A stretch of 21,230 nucleotides of DNA from Treponema sp. (lineage in GTDB: Bacteria; Spirochaetota; Spirochaetia; Treponematales; Breznakiellaceae), in NCBI GenBank assembly GCA_031275035.1, contig JAISPH010000200.1:1-21230 (forward strand), read 5' to 3'. The translations under genes were made by a program, and so were the position numbers. Of the stretch, positions 6,674 to 14,022 are shown piece after piece. The notes beneath the pieces are model-generated. The model was not told the DNA's origin. It worked only from the letters and a program-made list of their open reading frames with translations, and made no database searches. Within the stretch, counting starts at the first letter, position 1. Each line of letters opens with the position of its first letter.

Positions 6674-6733
6674 CCGGCGGCGTCCATGCCGGCGGCATCC
6701 GTGCCAGCGGCATCCGTGCCAGCGGCATCCGTG
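6674..6733 (+). repeat. Four 15-bp tandem repeats in the lacI/operon intergenic region
   Basis: Units of CC(A/G)GCGGCATCCGTG begin at 6674, 6689, 6704 and 6719. The last two are identical and the first is the most diverged. They lie upstream of both divergent promoters and do not match the operator candidate. Although 15 bp keeps a reading frame open, nothing suggests a gene here. Confidence 0.8.
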
Positions 6734-6829
6734 CCGGATGGTTTGGACGCCGCTGATTTCAACCCGGAATCCGCGGATTGTAACTTGGCGCGGGTATATA
6801 AAGAATTCCCGGCGGAAAACAAAATTTTA

Positions 6830-6858
6830 TTGACACGTAAGAATTCCAATGTTAGAAT
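6830..6858 (+). promoter_or_regulatory. Promoter of the polyol uptake operon
   Basis: A perfect -35 TTGACA (6830-6835), a 17-bp spacer and -10 TAGAAT (6853-6858) lie in a locally AT-rich stretch. Transcription would start near 6865, giving a 5' UTR of about 160 nt before the binding-protein gene. The UTR contains GC-rich inverted repeats and a run of seven T (6953-6959). The match is strong enough that regulation by repression is expected. Confidence 0.75.
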
Positions 6859-6869
6859 TACTTTTATTG

Positions 6870-6884
6870 GCGCAAACGTTTTCC
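6870..6884 (+). promoter_or_regulatory. Candidate LacI-family operator
   Basis: The perfect palindrome AAACGTTT (6874-6881) has the central CG typical of LacI/GalR operators (consensus core AANCGNTT). It lies just downstream of the predicted transcription start, where a bound repressor would block initiation or early elongation. It is 254 bp from the start of the divergently transcribed lacI-type gene. Assignment to that regulator is inference. Confidence 0.55.
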
Positions 6885-7024
6885 TGAAGGATACCGGGCA
6901 TTATTGCGCCTGCCGGAGAGAAAAAGCTGCCCGGCACTTGGGCGCCCGTCCGTTTTTTTGCGGCGGCGGGTGCGGATATGGTGTTTAATCCTGCTTAGAC
7001 AGGTAAATTTTTGAGGAGGAAAGT

Positions 7025-8383
7025 ATGAAATTGTTTAGAACAGCGCTCCTGGTACTGTTGGTTCTGGCGCTCCTGGCGGCCTGCGGGGGTAAATCCGGGG
7101 GAGGGGGGCAGCCGGTAACGGTCAATGTCGCCCTGGCCAATAATCCCATATCCCAGGCATTGTCCCAGATTGCCCAGAGCGAGTACAAATCGGAGGGTAT
7201 AACGGTCAATATCTCGGTGCTGCCCGAGAACGATCTTCGCCAGCGGCTTACGACGGAAGCCTCCGCCGGGGGCACTACCTACGACATTTTCTACATCGGC
7301 CCCTATGAAGCCCAGACCTGGGCAAGGAACGGCTGGCTCGAAAACCTCGATCCCTATTTTGACGCGCTGAGCGCCGAAAAGAAAGCCTGGTATGACCGGG
7401 ACGATCTGATCAAGGGTATGCTTGACTCCGTTTCGCTTGACGGCGCCCCCTACGGGATTCCCTTCTATGGCGAAAGTTCCTTTATTATGTACAACAAAGA
7501 GCTCTTTGCGGCCAAGGGCCTGACCATGCCGGAAGAGCCCACCTGGCAGCAGATCTATGAATTTGCCAAGGCTATCCACGATCCTTCAAAGGGCATTGTC
7601 GGTATGACCATGCGGGGAACCCCCGGCTGGGGCATGAGCGGCGCTCCCTTTGTTACCATGGTAAATGCCTTTGGCGGAAAATTCTTTGACATGGATTGGA
7701 ACGCCACGGTGGATACCCCCCAGCAGCGGGCCGCCTGGGAGATGTACAAGAAGATCCTCCGGGAAGCCGGGCAGCAGGATATACTCTCCTATACCTACAA
7801 TGAATGTATCGGCCTTATGGCGTCGGGCAACTGCGGCATCTACTATGACGCTACCTCCATCGCCCCGCCGCTTGAAGCCGCCGATTCCCAGGTCCGGGGA
7901 AAACTTGGCTATGTAATGGCCCCCCATGACGCTTTGCAGACCAATACCGCCTGGCTTTGGAACTGGACCATGGGCATCAATCCCAAGACCACCGAGGCGA
8001 AGAAGAAGGCGGCCTTCGATTTTATACTCTGGGCAACTTCAAAAGAGTACATCGCCAAAACCATCGAACTGGATCCCACCGGGGCCAGTACGCCCCCCGC
8101 TTCCCGGTCGTCCACCTATCTGCTTCCGGCCTACGCTTCGGTTCCTTACGGCCCGGCTACCCTCAAGACCCTGGAAGGGATGGACTTTACCAAACCCTGT
8201 CTTGATCCGGTGCCTTATGTGGGGCTCCAATACATCGCCATTCCCGAGTTTGCCGACGCCGGGGACATTATGACCCGGAATCTTGCCGACTATGTGGTGG
8301 ATAATATCAACCTGGACGAAGCCCTTCGGAGGACCCAGCAGGTCTTTGAGCAGGTTGCAAGAGACGGTAACTACAAAAAGTAG
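7025..8383 (+). CDS. ABC transporter sugar/polyol-binding lipoprotein (family 1 solute-binding protein)
   Basis: A 452-residue extracytoplasmic solute-binding protein. The N-terminus has a basic end, a leucine-rich core and the lipobox LAAC with C20 as the lipidated cysteine, followed by a Gly/Ser-rich linker. The body resembles MalE/UgpB-type family 1 binding proteins, with the early block YDIFYIGPYEAQTWARNGWL and the later GIPFYGESSFIMYNKELF. A very strong ribosome binding site (GAGGAGGAAA) precedes the ATG. It is the first gene of the operon and is followed by a stem-loop that probably limits read-through into the permease genes, a common way to make more binding protein than permease. The substrate is inferred from the downstream dehydrogenases and kinase, not from this protein. 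Confidence 0.92.
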   Translation: MKLFRTALLVLLVLALLAACGGKSGGGGQPVTVNVALANNPISQALSQIAQSEYKSEGITVNISVLPENDLRQRLTTEASAGGTTYDIFYIGPYEAQTWARNGWLENLDPYFDALSAEKKAWYDRDDLIKGMLDSVSLDGAPYGIPFYGESSFIMYNKELFAAKGLTMPEEPTWQQIYEFAKAIHDPSKGIVGMTMRGTPGWGMSGAPFVTMVNAFGGKFFDMDWNATVDTPQQRAAWEMYKKILREAGQQDILSYTYNECIGLMASGNCGIYYDATSIAPPLEAADSQVRGKLGYVMAPHDALQTNTAWLWNWTMGINPKTTEAKKKAAFDFILWATSKEYIAKTIELDPTGASTPPASRSSTYLLPAYASVPYGPATLKTLEGMDFTKPCLDPVPYVGLQYIAIPEFADAGDIMTRNLADYVVDNINLDEALRRTQQVFEQVARDGNYKK

Positions 8384-8398
8384 CTGTTGCTGACCATG

Positions 8399-8440
8399 AA
8401 AAGGCCTTTGCCGTATTATCCGGTACGGTGAAGGCCTTTT
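8399..8440 (+). terminator. Stem-loop after the binding-protein gene
   Basis: AAAAGGCCTT (8399-8408) pairs exactly with AAGGCCTTTT (8431-8440), and CCGTA/TACGG extend the stem inside. The paired A and T runs make it a possible bidirectional terminator. As it is followed by permease genes on the same strand, partial termination or 3'-end stabilisation of the first cistron is likely. Confidence 0.75.
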
Positions 8441-8502
8441 AACGGTGGAGCGGCCCTCCGGGCTTTGCGTTTTCTGCAAAAATTTAACTGGTCTATAGTT
8501 GC

Positions 8503-8530
8503 TTGACAGGTTATAATTAGGACATATATG
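8503..8530 (+). promoter_or_regulatory. Candidate internal promoter before the permease genes
   Basis: TTGACA (8503-8508) and TATATG (8525-8530) are 16 bp apart in an AT-rich stretch. This could give the permease, kinase and dehydrogenase genes transcription independent of the main operon promoter. No LacI-type palindrome is visible next to it. Confidence 0.45.
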
Positions 8531-8592
8531 CAGGCGGCTCCGCAGTAATTTTCAGGTCCGCGGGAATCTCCCTGCGTAACAAAGGGCAGTCT

Positions 8593-9480
8593 ATGAAAAG
8601 AAAAACTGATTACCGTTATCTTATGCCTGCGGTTGTAACTGTGGCGGTTATGACCCAGGTGCCGTTCTTAATGACCCTTATTTTTTCCACCCTGCGGTGG
8701 AATATGTCCAGGCCCGATATAAAACGGACCTTTAGCGGGATTGAGAACTATCTTTATTTTCTTAAGATTGAATCCTTAAAGAATCTGCCGCCTTTTTACG
8801 GCATCCTGTGGCAGACCGTACTGATTACGGGTTTAACCCTGTTTATTTGTTGTTTCCTGGGTTTTCTCCTTTCCCTGCTCCTGGATCATGAAGTGCCGGG
8901 GATCAATGTAGCCCGGACCCTTATCCTGGGGCCTTTTTTTGTGATGTCTACCGCCAGCGGCGTTATCTGGAAGACCACCATCTTCAATACTACCTTCGGG
9001 TGGTACGGCGTTATCGCCAAGACCCTGGGTTTGACGCCGGTAGATCTGGTCAGTTACCATCCCCTGGGGGTAATAATCGCCCTCTTTGTGTGGCAGTGGC
9101 TGCCCTTCTTCGTGCTTATTATCCTGGCGGGCCTTCAGGGTTTGGATCAGGAAGTGATGGACAGTATGCGCATAGACGGGGTCAACTGGGTCCAGAGTAT
9201 CTTTCATATCAAGCTGCCCCTCATTGTGAACCACATGCGGGTGGCGGTTATGCTGGGCCTGGTATTTGTGATAAAGGAATTCGGCCTTATCCTGACCACT
9301 ACCGCCGGCGGTCCCGGGACCCGTTCTTATACCTTGCCCTACTATGTGTACATGCAGATATTCAGCGCCAACAATGTGGGCCGGGCGGGGGCCTTGTCCG
9401 CAATGACCGTTGTTCTGACCCTGGTCCTGGTCAACCTTATCTACCGTTCAATTGAACGGAGAAATGCCAAATATACCTAA
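8593..9480 (+). CDS. ABC transporter permease, MalF-like
   Basis: A 295-residue inner-membrane protein with about six hydrophobic segments, near residues 9-32, 72-98, 107-126, 158-180, 215-236 and 266-286. The EAA loop that contacts the ATPase is visible at about 187-210, with D195-G196 and the closing L208-P209. It pairs with the next gene to form the transmembrane channel for the binding lipoprotein. The longer C-terminal half and gene order fit the MalF/UgpA type. The reading frame extends slightly past the first possible start of the following gene. Confidence 0.93.
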   Translation: MKRKTDYRYLMPAVVTVAVMTQVPFLMTLIFSTLRWNMSRPDIKRTFSGIENYLYFLKIESLKNLPPFYGILWQTVLITGLTLFICCFLGFLLSLLLDHEVPGINVARTLILGPFFVMSTASGVIWKTTIFNTTFGWYGVIAKTLGLTPVDLVSYHPLGVIIALFVWQWLPFFVLIILAGLQGLDQEVMDSMRIDGVNWVQSIFHIKLPLIVNHMRVAVMLGLVFVIKEFGLILTTTAGGPGTRSYTLPYYVYMQIFSANNVGRAGALSAMTVVLTLVLVNLIYRSIERRNAKYT

Positions 9481-9493
9481 AGGGAGCCGGATT

Positions 9494-10354
9494 GTGAGCA
9501 ATATCGAAAGTGTTCAAAGAAGAATCAAGATCCGCAGCTTTATAAAAAAGCTGCTTTTGGCGCTTGTTATATACGGGATTGCTGTTTTATATTTTTCCCC
9601 TATTCTGTATATGTTTCTTTCGGGATTCAAGACGGAACAGCAGGCGGTAATGCCCAGTATCTTTTTTAAGCCGACCCTGTCAACCTACCGGAAGGTGTTA
9701 AGCGATCCTACCATGTATCAGTACCTGAGGAATTCCCTGTTTCAGGTGTTTTTCGGCACGGTCATCAGCCTCTGCCTGGGGATTCCCGCGGCCTTTGCCC
9801 TGGTTTTCGGCAAGCTAAAGAAGCGGGAATCCTCGGGAAAGTACTACTTGTGGTTTATTACCACCATTCTGCTTCCCCCGGTGGCGGTGCTGATTCCCCT
9901 CTTTACCTGGTACCAGCAATTCCGGCTGATCAATACGCCCTACGGCCTGCTTGCCGCCTATGTTGGATTTCACATTCCCATTGTGGTGTGGATGGTACAT
10001 TCCTTCTTTTCGGATCTGCCCAAAGAAATTTTTGAAGCGGCGGAAATTGACGGCTGTACTAAATTTCAGCGCATGACCAGAATAGCAATTCCCCTGGCGC
10101 GGACCGGCATTATTTCTGCGGCCCTCCTGGTGGCGGTCTTTATATGGAATGAATTCTTTTTGGGCTTTAACTTGACTGGAAACCCCACCGCAACCCTGCC
10201 GGTATACATGGCCCGGTTCCGGGAACAGCAGGGCCAGTTTGTGGCCCAGCTTTCGGCGTCTTCCACCATCTCGGTGCTTCCCGCCATCATCCTTGGCTGG
10301 ATGACCCAGAAGGCCTTGGTTAAAGGGTTGATCGTAGGCGCGGTAAAGGGGTAA
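9494..10354 (+). CDS. ABC transporter permease, MalG-like
   Basis: A 286-residue membrane protein if translation begins at GTG 9494. I prefer this start because AAAGGGAG (9479-9486) lies at ideal spacing. ATG 9452 or 9464 in the same frame would overlap the preceding gene and have poorer ribosome binding sites. It has about six hydrophobic segments and a clear EAA loop (F180-EAAEIDG, ending I199-P200), as in MalG/UgpE. It is the partner of the upstream permease. No ATP-binding subunit is encoded in this operon, so the transporter probably uses a shared MsmX/UgpC-like ATPase from elsewhere. Confidence 0.93.
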   Translation: MSNIESVQRRIKIRSFIKKLLLALVIYGIAVLYFSPILYMFLSGFKTEQQAVMPSIFFKPTLSTYRKVLSDPTMYQYLRNSLFQVFFGTVISLCLGIPAAFALVFGKLKKRESSGKYYLWFITTILLPPVAVLIPLFTWYQQFRLINTPYGLLAAYVGFHIPIVVWMVHSFFSDLPKEIFEAAEIDGCTKFQRMTRIAIPLARTGIISAALLVAVFIWNEFFLGFNLTGNPTATLPVYMARFREQQGQFVAQLSASSTISVLPAIILGWMTQKALVKGLIVGAVKG

Positions 10355-10356
10355 TC

Positions 10357-11931
10357 GTGGCGGACTGTGCCGCTGGATCATGCGGAATTCTGGTATACGA
10401 CATTGGAACCACCAGCGTCAAGTCGGCTGTCTTTGACGGCAGCGGTTCTCCCCGGGTGTCGGCCTCGGTCCCCTACAAGACCGGTTATCCCAGGCCGGGC
10501 TGGTCCGAACAGGACCCGGAACAGTTCTGGGAGGCCGCAGTTAAGGGAACCAGGGAGATTCTCTCATCCCCCGGCGCCATACCGGTGGAGGCCGTCGGTC
10601 TGACGGGACACATGAACGGATGCCTTCCGGTGGACGCCGAAGGCAGGGCGACCTACCCGGAATTGATCCATTCCGATTCAAGAAGCGGTTCCCAGTGCGC
10701 CCGTATTCTTGCCGCCCTGGGAGAGGACCGGCTCTATGCGGAAACGGGAAACCGTACCGACGAGCACCTCTCCCTGCCCAAGATGCTCTGGCTCAAGGAT
10801 GAACGGCGGGAGGCCTTTAACAGAACCGCATGGTTTTTGAATTCCAAGGATTATCTTCGTTTCAAGCTGACCGGTATTTTGGGGGTAACGGATTTTTCCG
10901 ACGCCTCTTTAACGGGGGCTTTTAATATAGGGGAACGGAAATGGTCTTTGGACATTATCAATTGTCTGGGCCTCTCCCCGGCCCGTTTTCCTGAACCGAA
11001 GCGGAGTATCGAACGGGGGGGCGTTTTGTCAAAGGAGGCCGCCGCGCTGCTGGGGCTTCCATCGGGGATTCCCGTTTCCATCGGCGGCGGGGACGCCGCC
11101 TGCGCCACCAGGGGGAGCGGCCTTACCGGAGGATCTTCCGGTTCCGCGCCGGCGGCGTCCGGCCAGGCTTATGTGTCGGTGGGTTCCAGCGCATGGGCCT
11201 CCATGCTTGCCCCGTCGCCGGTCTTTGACGGGGGCCGGCGCATTCAGAATTTTTTTGATCTTGACGGGGAACAATGCAATATCTGCGGAACCGTACAAAG
11301 CGCCGGCATAGCCCTGGACTGGGCCCTGGACGTTCTGGCAGGGGAGGCCCGGGGACCGGAACAGTACCGGCGTATTGAGGAAGAACTGGATACGCTGGAA
11401 CCCGGTTCCGACGGGATCATGTTCCTCCCCTATCTTATGGGGGAACGGACCCCCCATTGGGATGCCGCCGCCCGGGGGGTTTTTGCGGGGCTCTCCCTGT
11501 CCAGCAGGCGCAGCCACATGCTCCGCTCGGTATATGAGGGCATCGCCTTTGCCCTTAAAGAGATAGTGGATATCTACGGGGATCTGCACATGCCCATTGA
11601 AACTTTTACCCTGCTGGGGGGCGGAATCCGCAGTCCCTTCTGGAGGAAGCTTATCTGCGACATCATCGGCATACCAATGCTGATTCATCCCTTTCCCACC
11701 CATGCCATTGCCCTGGGGGCGGCCCTGGCGGCGGGGGTATCCGTGGGGATCTGGAACAATCTGGACGACGCCGTGGGGAGCGTCAATTTTAAGGCCGAAG
11801 AGATGTTTCCCGATGCGGAAAAATCCCGGAGTTACGGAAAATTTTTTGTCCTTTACCGGAATATGTATAAACACCTCAAGCCGTTTTTTGATGAACTGGC
11901 GGAGGTAAGGAAAACTGTCGATGGAGGTTAA
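10357..11931 (+). CDS. FGGY-family carbohydrate kinase (xylulokinase-like)
   Basis: A 524-residue cytoplasmic kinase starting at GTG 10357, two bases after the permease stop, with AAAGGGG five bases upstream. The FGGY features are the N-terminal phosphate loop DIGTTSVKSAVFD (15-27), GHMNG at 84-88 in place of the MHG seen in many xylulokinases, the catalytic aspartate D246 in GGGD, and the C-terminal LLGGGIRSPFWRKL segment. About ten extra Gly/Ser/Ala-rich residues interrupt the sequence after D246, around 256-269. With two polyol-type dehydrogenases downstream, it probably phosphorylates a ketose such as D-xylulose or D-ribulose. The exact sugar cannot be read from the sequence. Confidence 0.9.
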   Translation: MADCAAGSCGILVYDIGTTSVKSAVFDGSGSPRVSASVPYKTGYPRPGWSEQDPEQFWEAAVKGTREILSSPGAIPVEAVGLTGHMNGCLPVDAEGRATYPELIHSDSRSGSQCARILAALGEDRLYAETGNRTDEHLSLPKMLWLKDERREAFNRTAWFLNSKDYLRFKLTGILGVTDFSDASLTGAFNIGERKWSLDIINCLGLSPARFPEPKRSIERGGVLSKEAAALLGLPSGIPVSIGGGDAACATRGSGLTGGSSGSAPAASGQAYVSVGSSAWASMLAPSPVFDGGRRIQNFFDLDGEQCNICGTVQSAGIALDWALDVLAGEARGPEQYRRIEEELDTLEPGSDGIMFLPYLMGERTPHWDAAARGVFAGLSLSSRRSHMLRSVYEGIAFALKEIVDIYGDLHMPIETFTLLGGGIRSPFWRKLICDIIGIPMLIHPFPTHAIALGAALAAGVSVGIWNNLDDAVGSVNFKAEEMFPDAEKSRSYGKFFVLYRNMYKHLKPFFDELAEVRKTVDGG

Positions 11932-11934
11932 GTT

Positions 11935-12939
11935 ATGGATATGAGAGCGCTGGTCATTGAAAAACCGGGGATCGCCAAGGTGCAGACCGTTCAGGCCGCG
12001 CCGGTAGGACCCCATGATGTACGAATAAAAATAAAGGCCTCGGGGATCTGCGGGACCGATATTCATATCTTCCGGGGCGAATATTTGGGAACCTATCCGG
12101 TAATTCCGGGGCATGAATTTTCAGGAGTGGTGGAGGAAACCGGCAGCGCCGTTACCCGCTTTAAGGCGGGGGACCATGTGGCCATAGAGCCGAACATCAG
12201 CTGCGATAACTGCCATGCCTGCCTTAATAACCGCCAGAACTTCTGCGAAAACTGGAACGGCGTAGGGGTTACCCTGCCCGGAGGCTTTGCGGAATATGCG
12301 GTGGTTCCGGAGAAGGCGGTCTTTAATATCGGGAAGCTTCCCTTTCTTTCCGGCGCCTTTGTGGAGCCCCTCTCCTGCGTGCTCCACGGAGTCGAGCGGG
12401 CGCGGATTAAACTGGCGGACCGGGTGCTCATTCTGGGGGCGGGGCCCATCGGCATCCTCCTTTCAAAGGCGATTCAGCTTCAGGGGGCCAGTGAGATTAT
12501 CCAGGTAGACAAAAACAAAGCCCGGCTGGAACTGGCAAAGAAGAGCGGCGCCGTCCGGACCTTTGATTCCCTGGACGCCCTGGAGAAGGACGGTTATGAT
12601 GTGGTGGTGGATGCTTCGGGTTCCAAGTTTCTCATGGAACAGACCATCCCCTATGTACGGAAGGGCGGAACGGTGCTCCTCTTCGGCGTACCCCAGCGGG
12701 ACGCAAAGCTGGAACTTCCCGCCTTCACGATTTTTGAAAAGGGCCTCTTCCTGCTTTCGTCCTATACCTCGGTGCGAAATTCCATTCAGGCGGTACGGCT
12801 GCTTGAATCGGGAAAGATCGATGTTTCTTCCCTGGTTTCCCACCAACTGCCGATGGAGGAATTTACCCGGGGTATTGAGCTTCTTGAAAAGGGGCTTGAA
12901 GGCGTCTTGAAAGTGGTTATCCTGCCGGAGAAAAACTGA
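11935..12939 (+). CDS. Zinc-dependent alcohol/polyol dehydrogenase (MDR superfamily)
   Basis: A 334-residue medium-chain dehydrogenase, probably oxidising a polyol to a ketose with NAD. Catalytic zinc ligands are C39 and the H60-E61 pair, with E144 in EPLSC. The structural zinc site is complete (C90, C93, C96, C104). The Rossmann glycine motif GAGPIG is at 168-173, and D192 at the end of the second strand favours NAD over NADP. The pattern fits the sorbitol, xylitol or threonine dehydrogenase group. The gene starts three bases after the kinase stop with GGAGG upstream, so the two are probably translationally linked. Confidence 0.92.
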   Translation: MDMRALVIEKPGIAKVQTVQAAPVGPHDVRIKIKASGICGTDIHIFRGEYLGTYPVIPGHEFSGVVEETGSAVTRFKAGDHVAIEPNISCDNCHACLNNRQNFCENWNGVGVTLPGGFAEYAVVPEKAVFNIGKLPFLSGAFVEPLSCVLHGVERARIKLADRVLILGAGPIGILLSKAIQLQGASEIIQVDKNKARLELAKKSGAVRTFDSLDALEKDGYDVVVDASGSKFLMEQTIPYVRKGGTVLLFGVPQRDAKLELPAFTIFEKGLFLLSSYTSVRNSIQAVRLLESGKIDVSSLVSHQLPMEEFTRGIELLEKGLEGVLKVVILPEKN

Positions 12940-13078
12940 CGGAACCGTAGTACGCTCCGTTTTTCCGAAGACCGCTGTCTGTCGGCGGGGATGCGGAGCT
13001 TTCTGCCAACGGATAAAATCCCGCCGCGGGAAAACGGCCGCGGCAGGTTAAAATTCTATAGAGAGAAAGGAGATTGTC

Positions 13079-13867
13079 ATGGCGCAAAACATTCTGGATC
13101 GTTTTAAGTTGGACGGGAAGACCGCTTTGATAACCGGCGGCGCCCAGGGAATAGGACAGGCTTACGCCGCGGCCCTGGGAGAAGCAGGGGCAAAGGTCGC
13201 CATAGTGGATATTAATCTGACCCTGGCGGAGGAGACCGCCAACGATCTGGTAAAACGGGGCATTGAGGCTATCGCGGTTAAGGCCGATGTAACCAATCCG
13301 GATGACGTAGCCGGGATGGTAAAAACCGTGGCGGATAAATGGGGCTTCCTGACCATTGGGGTGAATAATGCGGGGATGGGAAGCTGGAGGGATTCTCTCA
13401 GCCAGGAGTTTGACGAATGGCGGAAGATCCTTTCCCTGAATCTGGATGCGGTGTTCCTCTGCGCCCAGGCGGAGGCCCGGGAAATGGTTAAGCGGGGATA
13501 CGGCAAGATTATCAATACCGCCTCCATGTCCGCCCATATTTCAAACACCCCCCAGAATCAGGCTGCCTACAATACCTCCAAGGCCGGGGTCCTGCACCTG
13601 ACCCGCAGCCTTGCTGCAGAATGGGCCCCCCGGAATATCAGGGTAAACAGTATCAGCCCCGGCTATACCAAGACCGCCCTGGTGGATAAGCTGCTGGAGA
13701 CCCCGGAGGGAAAGACCATTCTGCCCAAGTGGCTTGAAAAGATCCCCGCCGCCAGGATGGCCGCTACCGAAGACCTTCAGGGCGCCGTGGTATACCTTGC
13801 CTCCCCGGCGTCGGATTACATGACCGGTTCGGATATGATCATCGACGGCGGTTACTGCTGCTGGTAA
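13079..13867 (+). CDS. Short-chain dehydrogenase/reductase (polyol or ketose type)
   Basis: A 262-residue classical SDR. It has the cofactor motif TGGAQGIG (19-26), D44 favouring NAD, NNAG at 96-99, and the full catalytic tetrad N121, S151, Y164 and K168. The C-terminus DGGYCCW resembles D-arabinitol dehydrogenases, sorbose reductases and L-xylulose reductases, which supports a polyol/ketose substrate. A good AAAGGAG site precedes the ATG. The 139-bp gap after the previous gene contains GC-rich inverted repeats, including an ACGGA/TCCGT stem followed by T's near 12940-12965 that could be a weak terminator. It is probably the last gene of the operon. Confidence 0.92.
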   Translation: MAQNILDRFKLDGKTALITGGAQGIGQAYAAALGEAGAKVAIVDINLTLAEETANDLVKRGIEAIAVKADVTNPDDVAGMVKTVADKWGFLTIGVNNAGMGSWRDSLSQEFDEWRKILSLNLDAVFLCAQAEAREMVKRGYGKIINTASMSAHISNTPQNQAAYNTSKAGVLHLTRSLAAEWAPRNIRVNSISPGYTKTALVDKLLETPEGKTILPKWLEKIPAARMAATEDLQGAVVYLASPASDYMTGSDMIIDGGYCCW

Positions 13868-13873
13868 TTGCCT

Positions 13874-13908
13874 GTTTCGTCATGTCCTCTCGCAGGGCAT
13901 GACGAAAC
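13874..13908 (+). terminator. Strong stem-loop closing the polyol operon
   Basis: GTTTCGTCATG (13874-13884) pairs perfectly with CATGACGAAAC (13898-13908). No T run follows, so it may be a factor-assisted terminator or an mRNA-stabilising hairpin. A smaller CCCGC/GCGGG hairpin lies at 13936-13950. The converging coiled-coil gene ends at 14023, so the region may terminate both transcripts. Confidence 0.6.
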
Positions 13909-14022
13909 GGCCGGCGGGAAGCGGGAATGAAGAACCCCGCCGCAAGCGGGCTCTTGGGTATGTGCCCCACGGACGGAATCAATGTTTCCGTCGCCGCGGC
14001 ATTGGGAAGCGGCCCTTTCCGG

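Noticed and set aside
5496..6833. 445-codon plus-strand open frame
   Set aside because: It is antisense to the lacI-type gene and runs through the repeat and both intergenic regions, with no recognisable domain.
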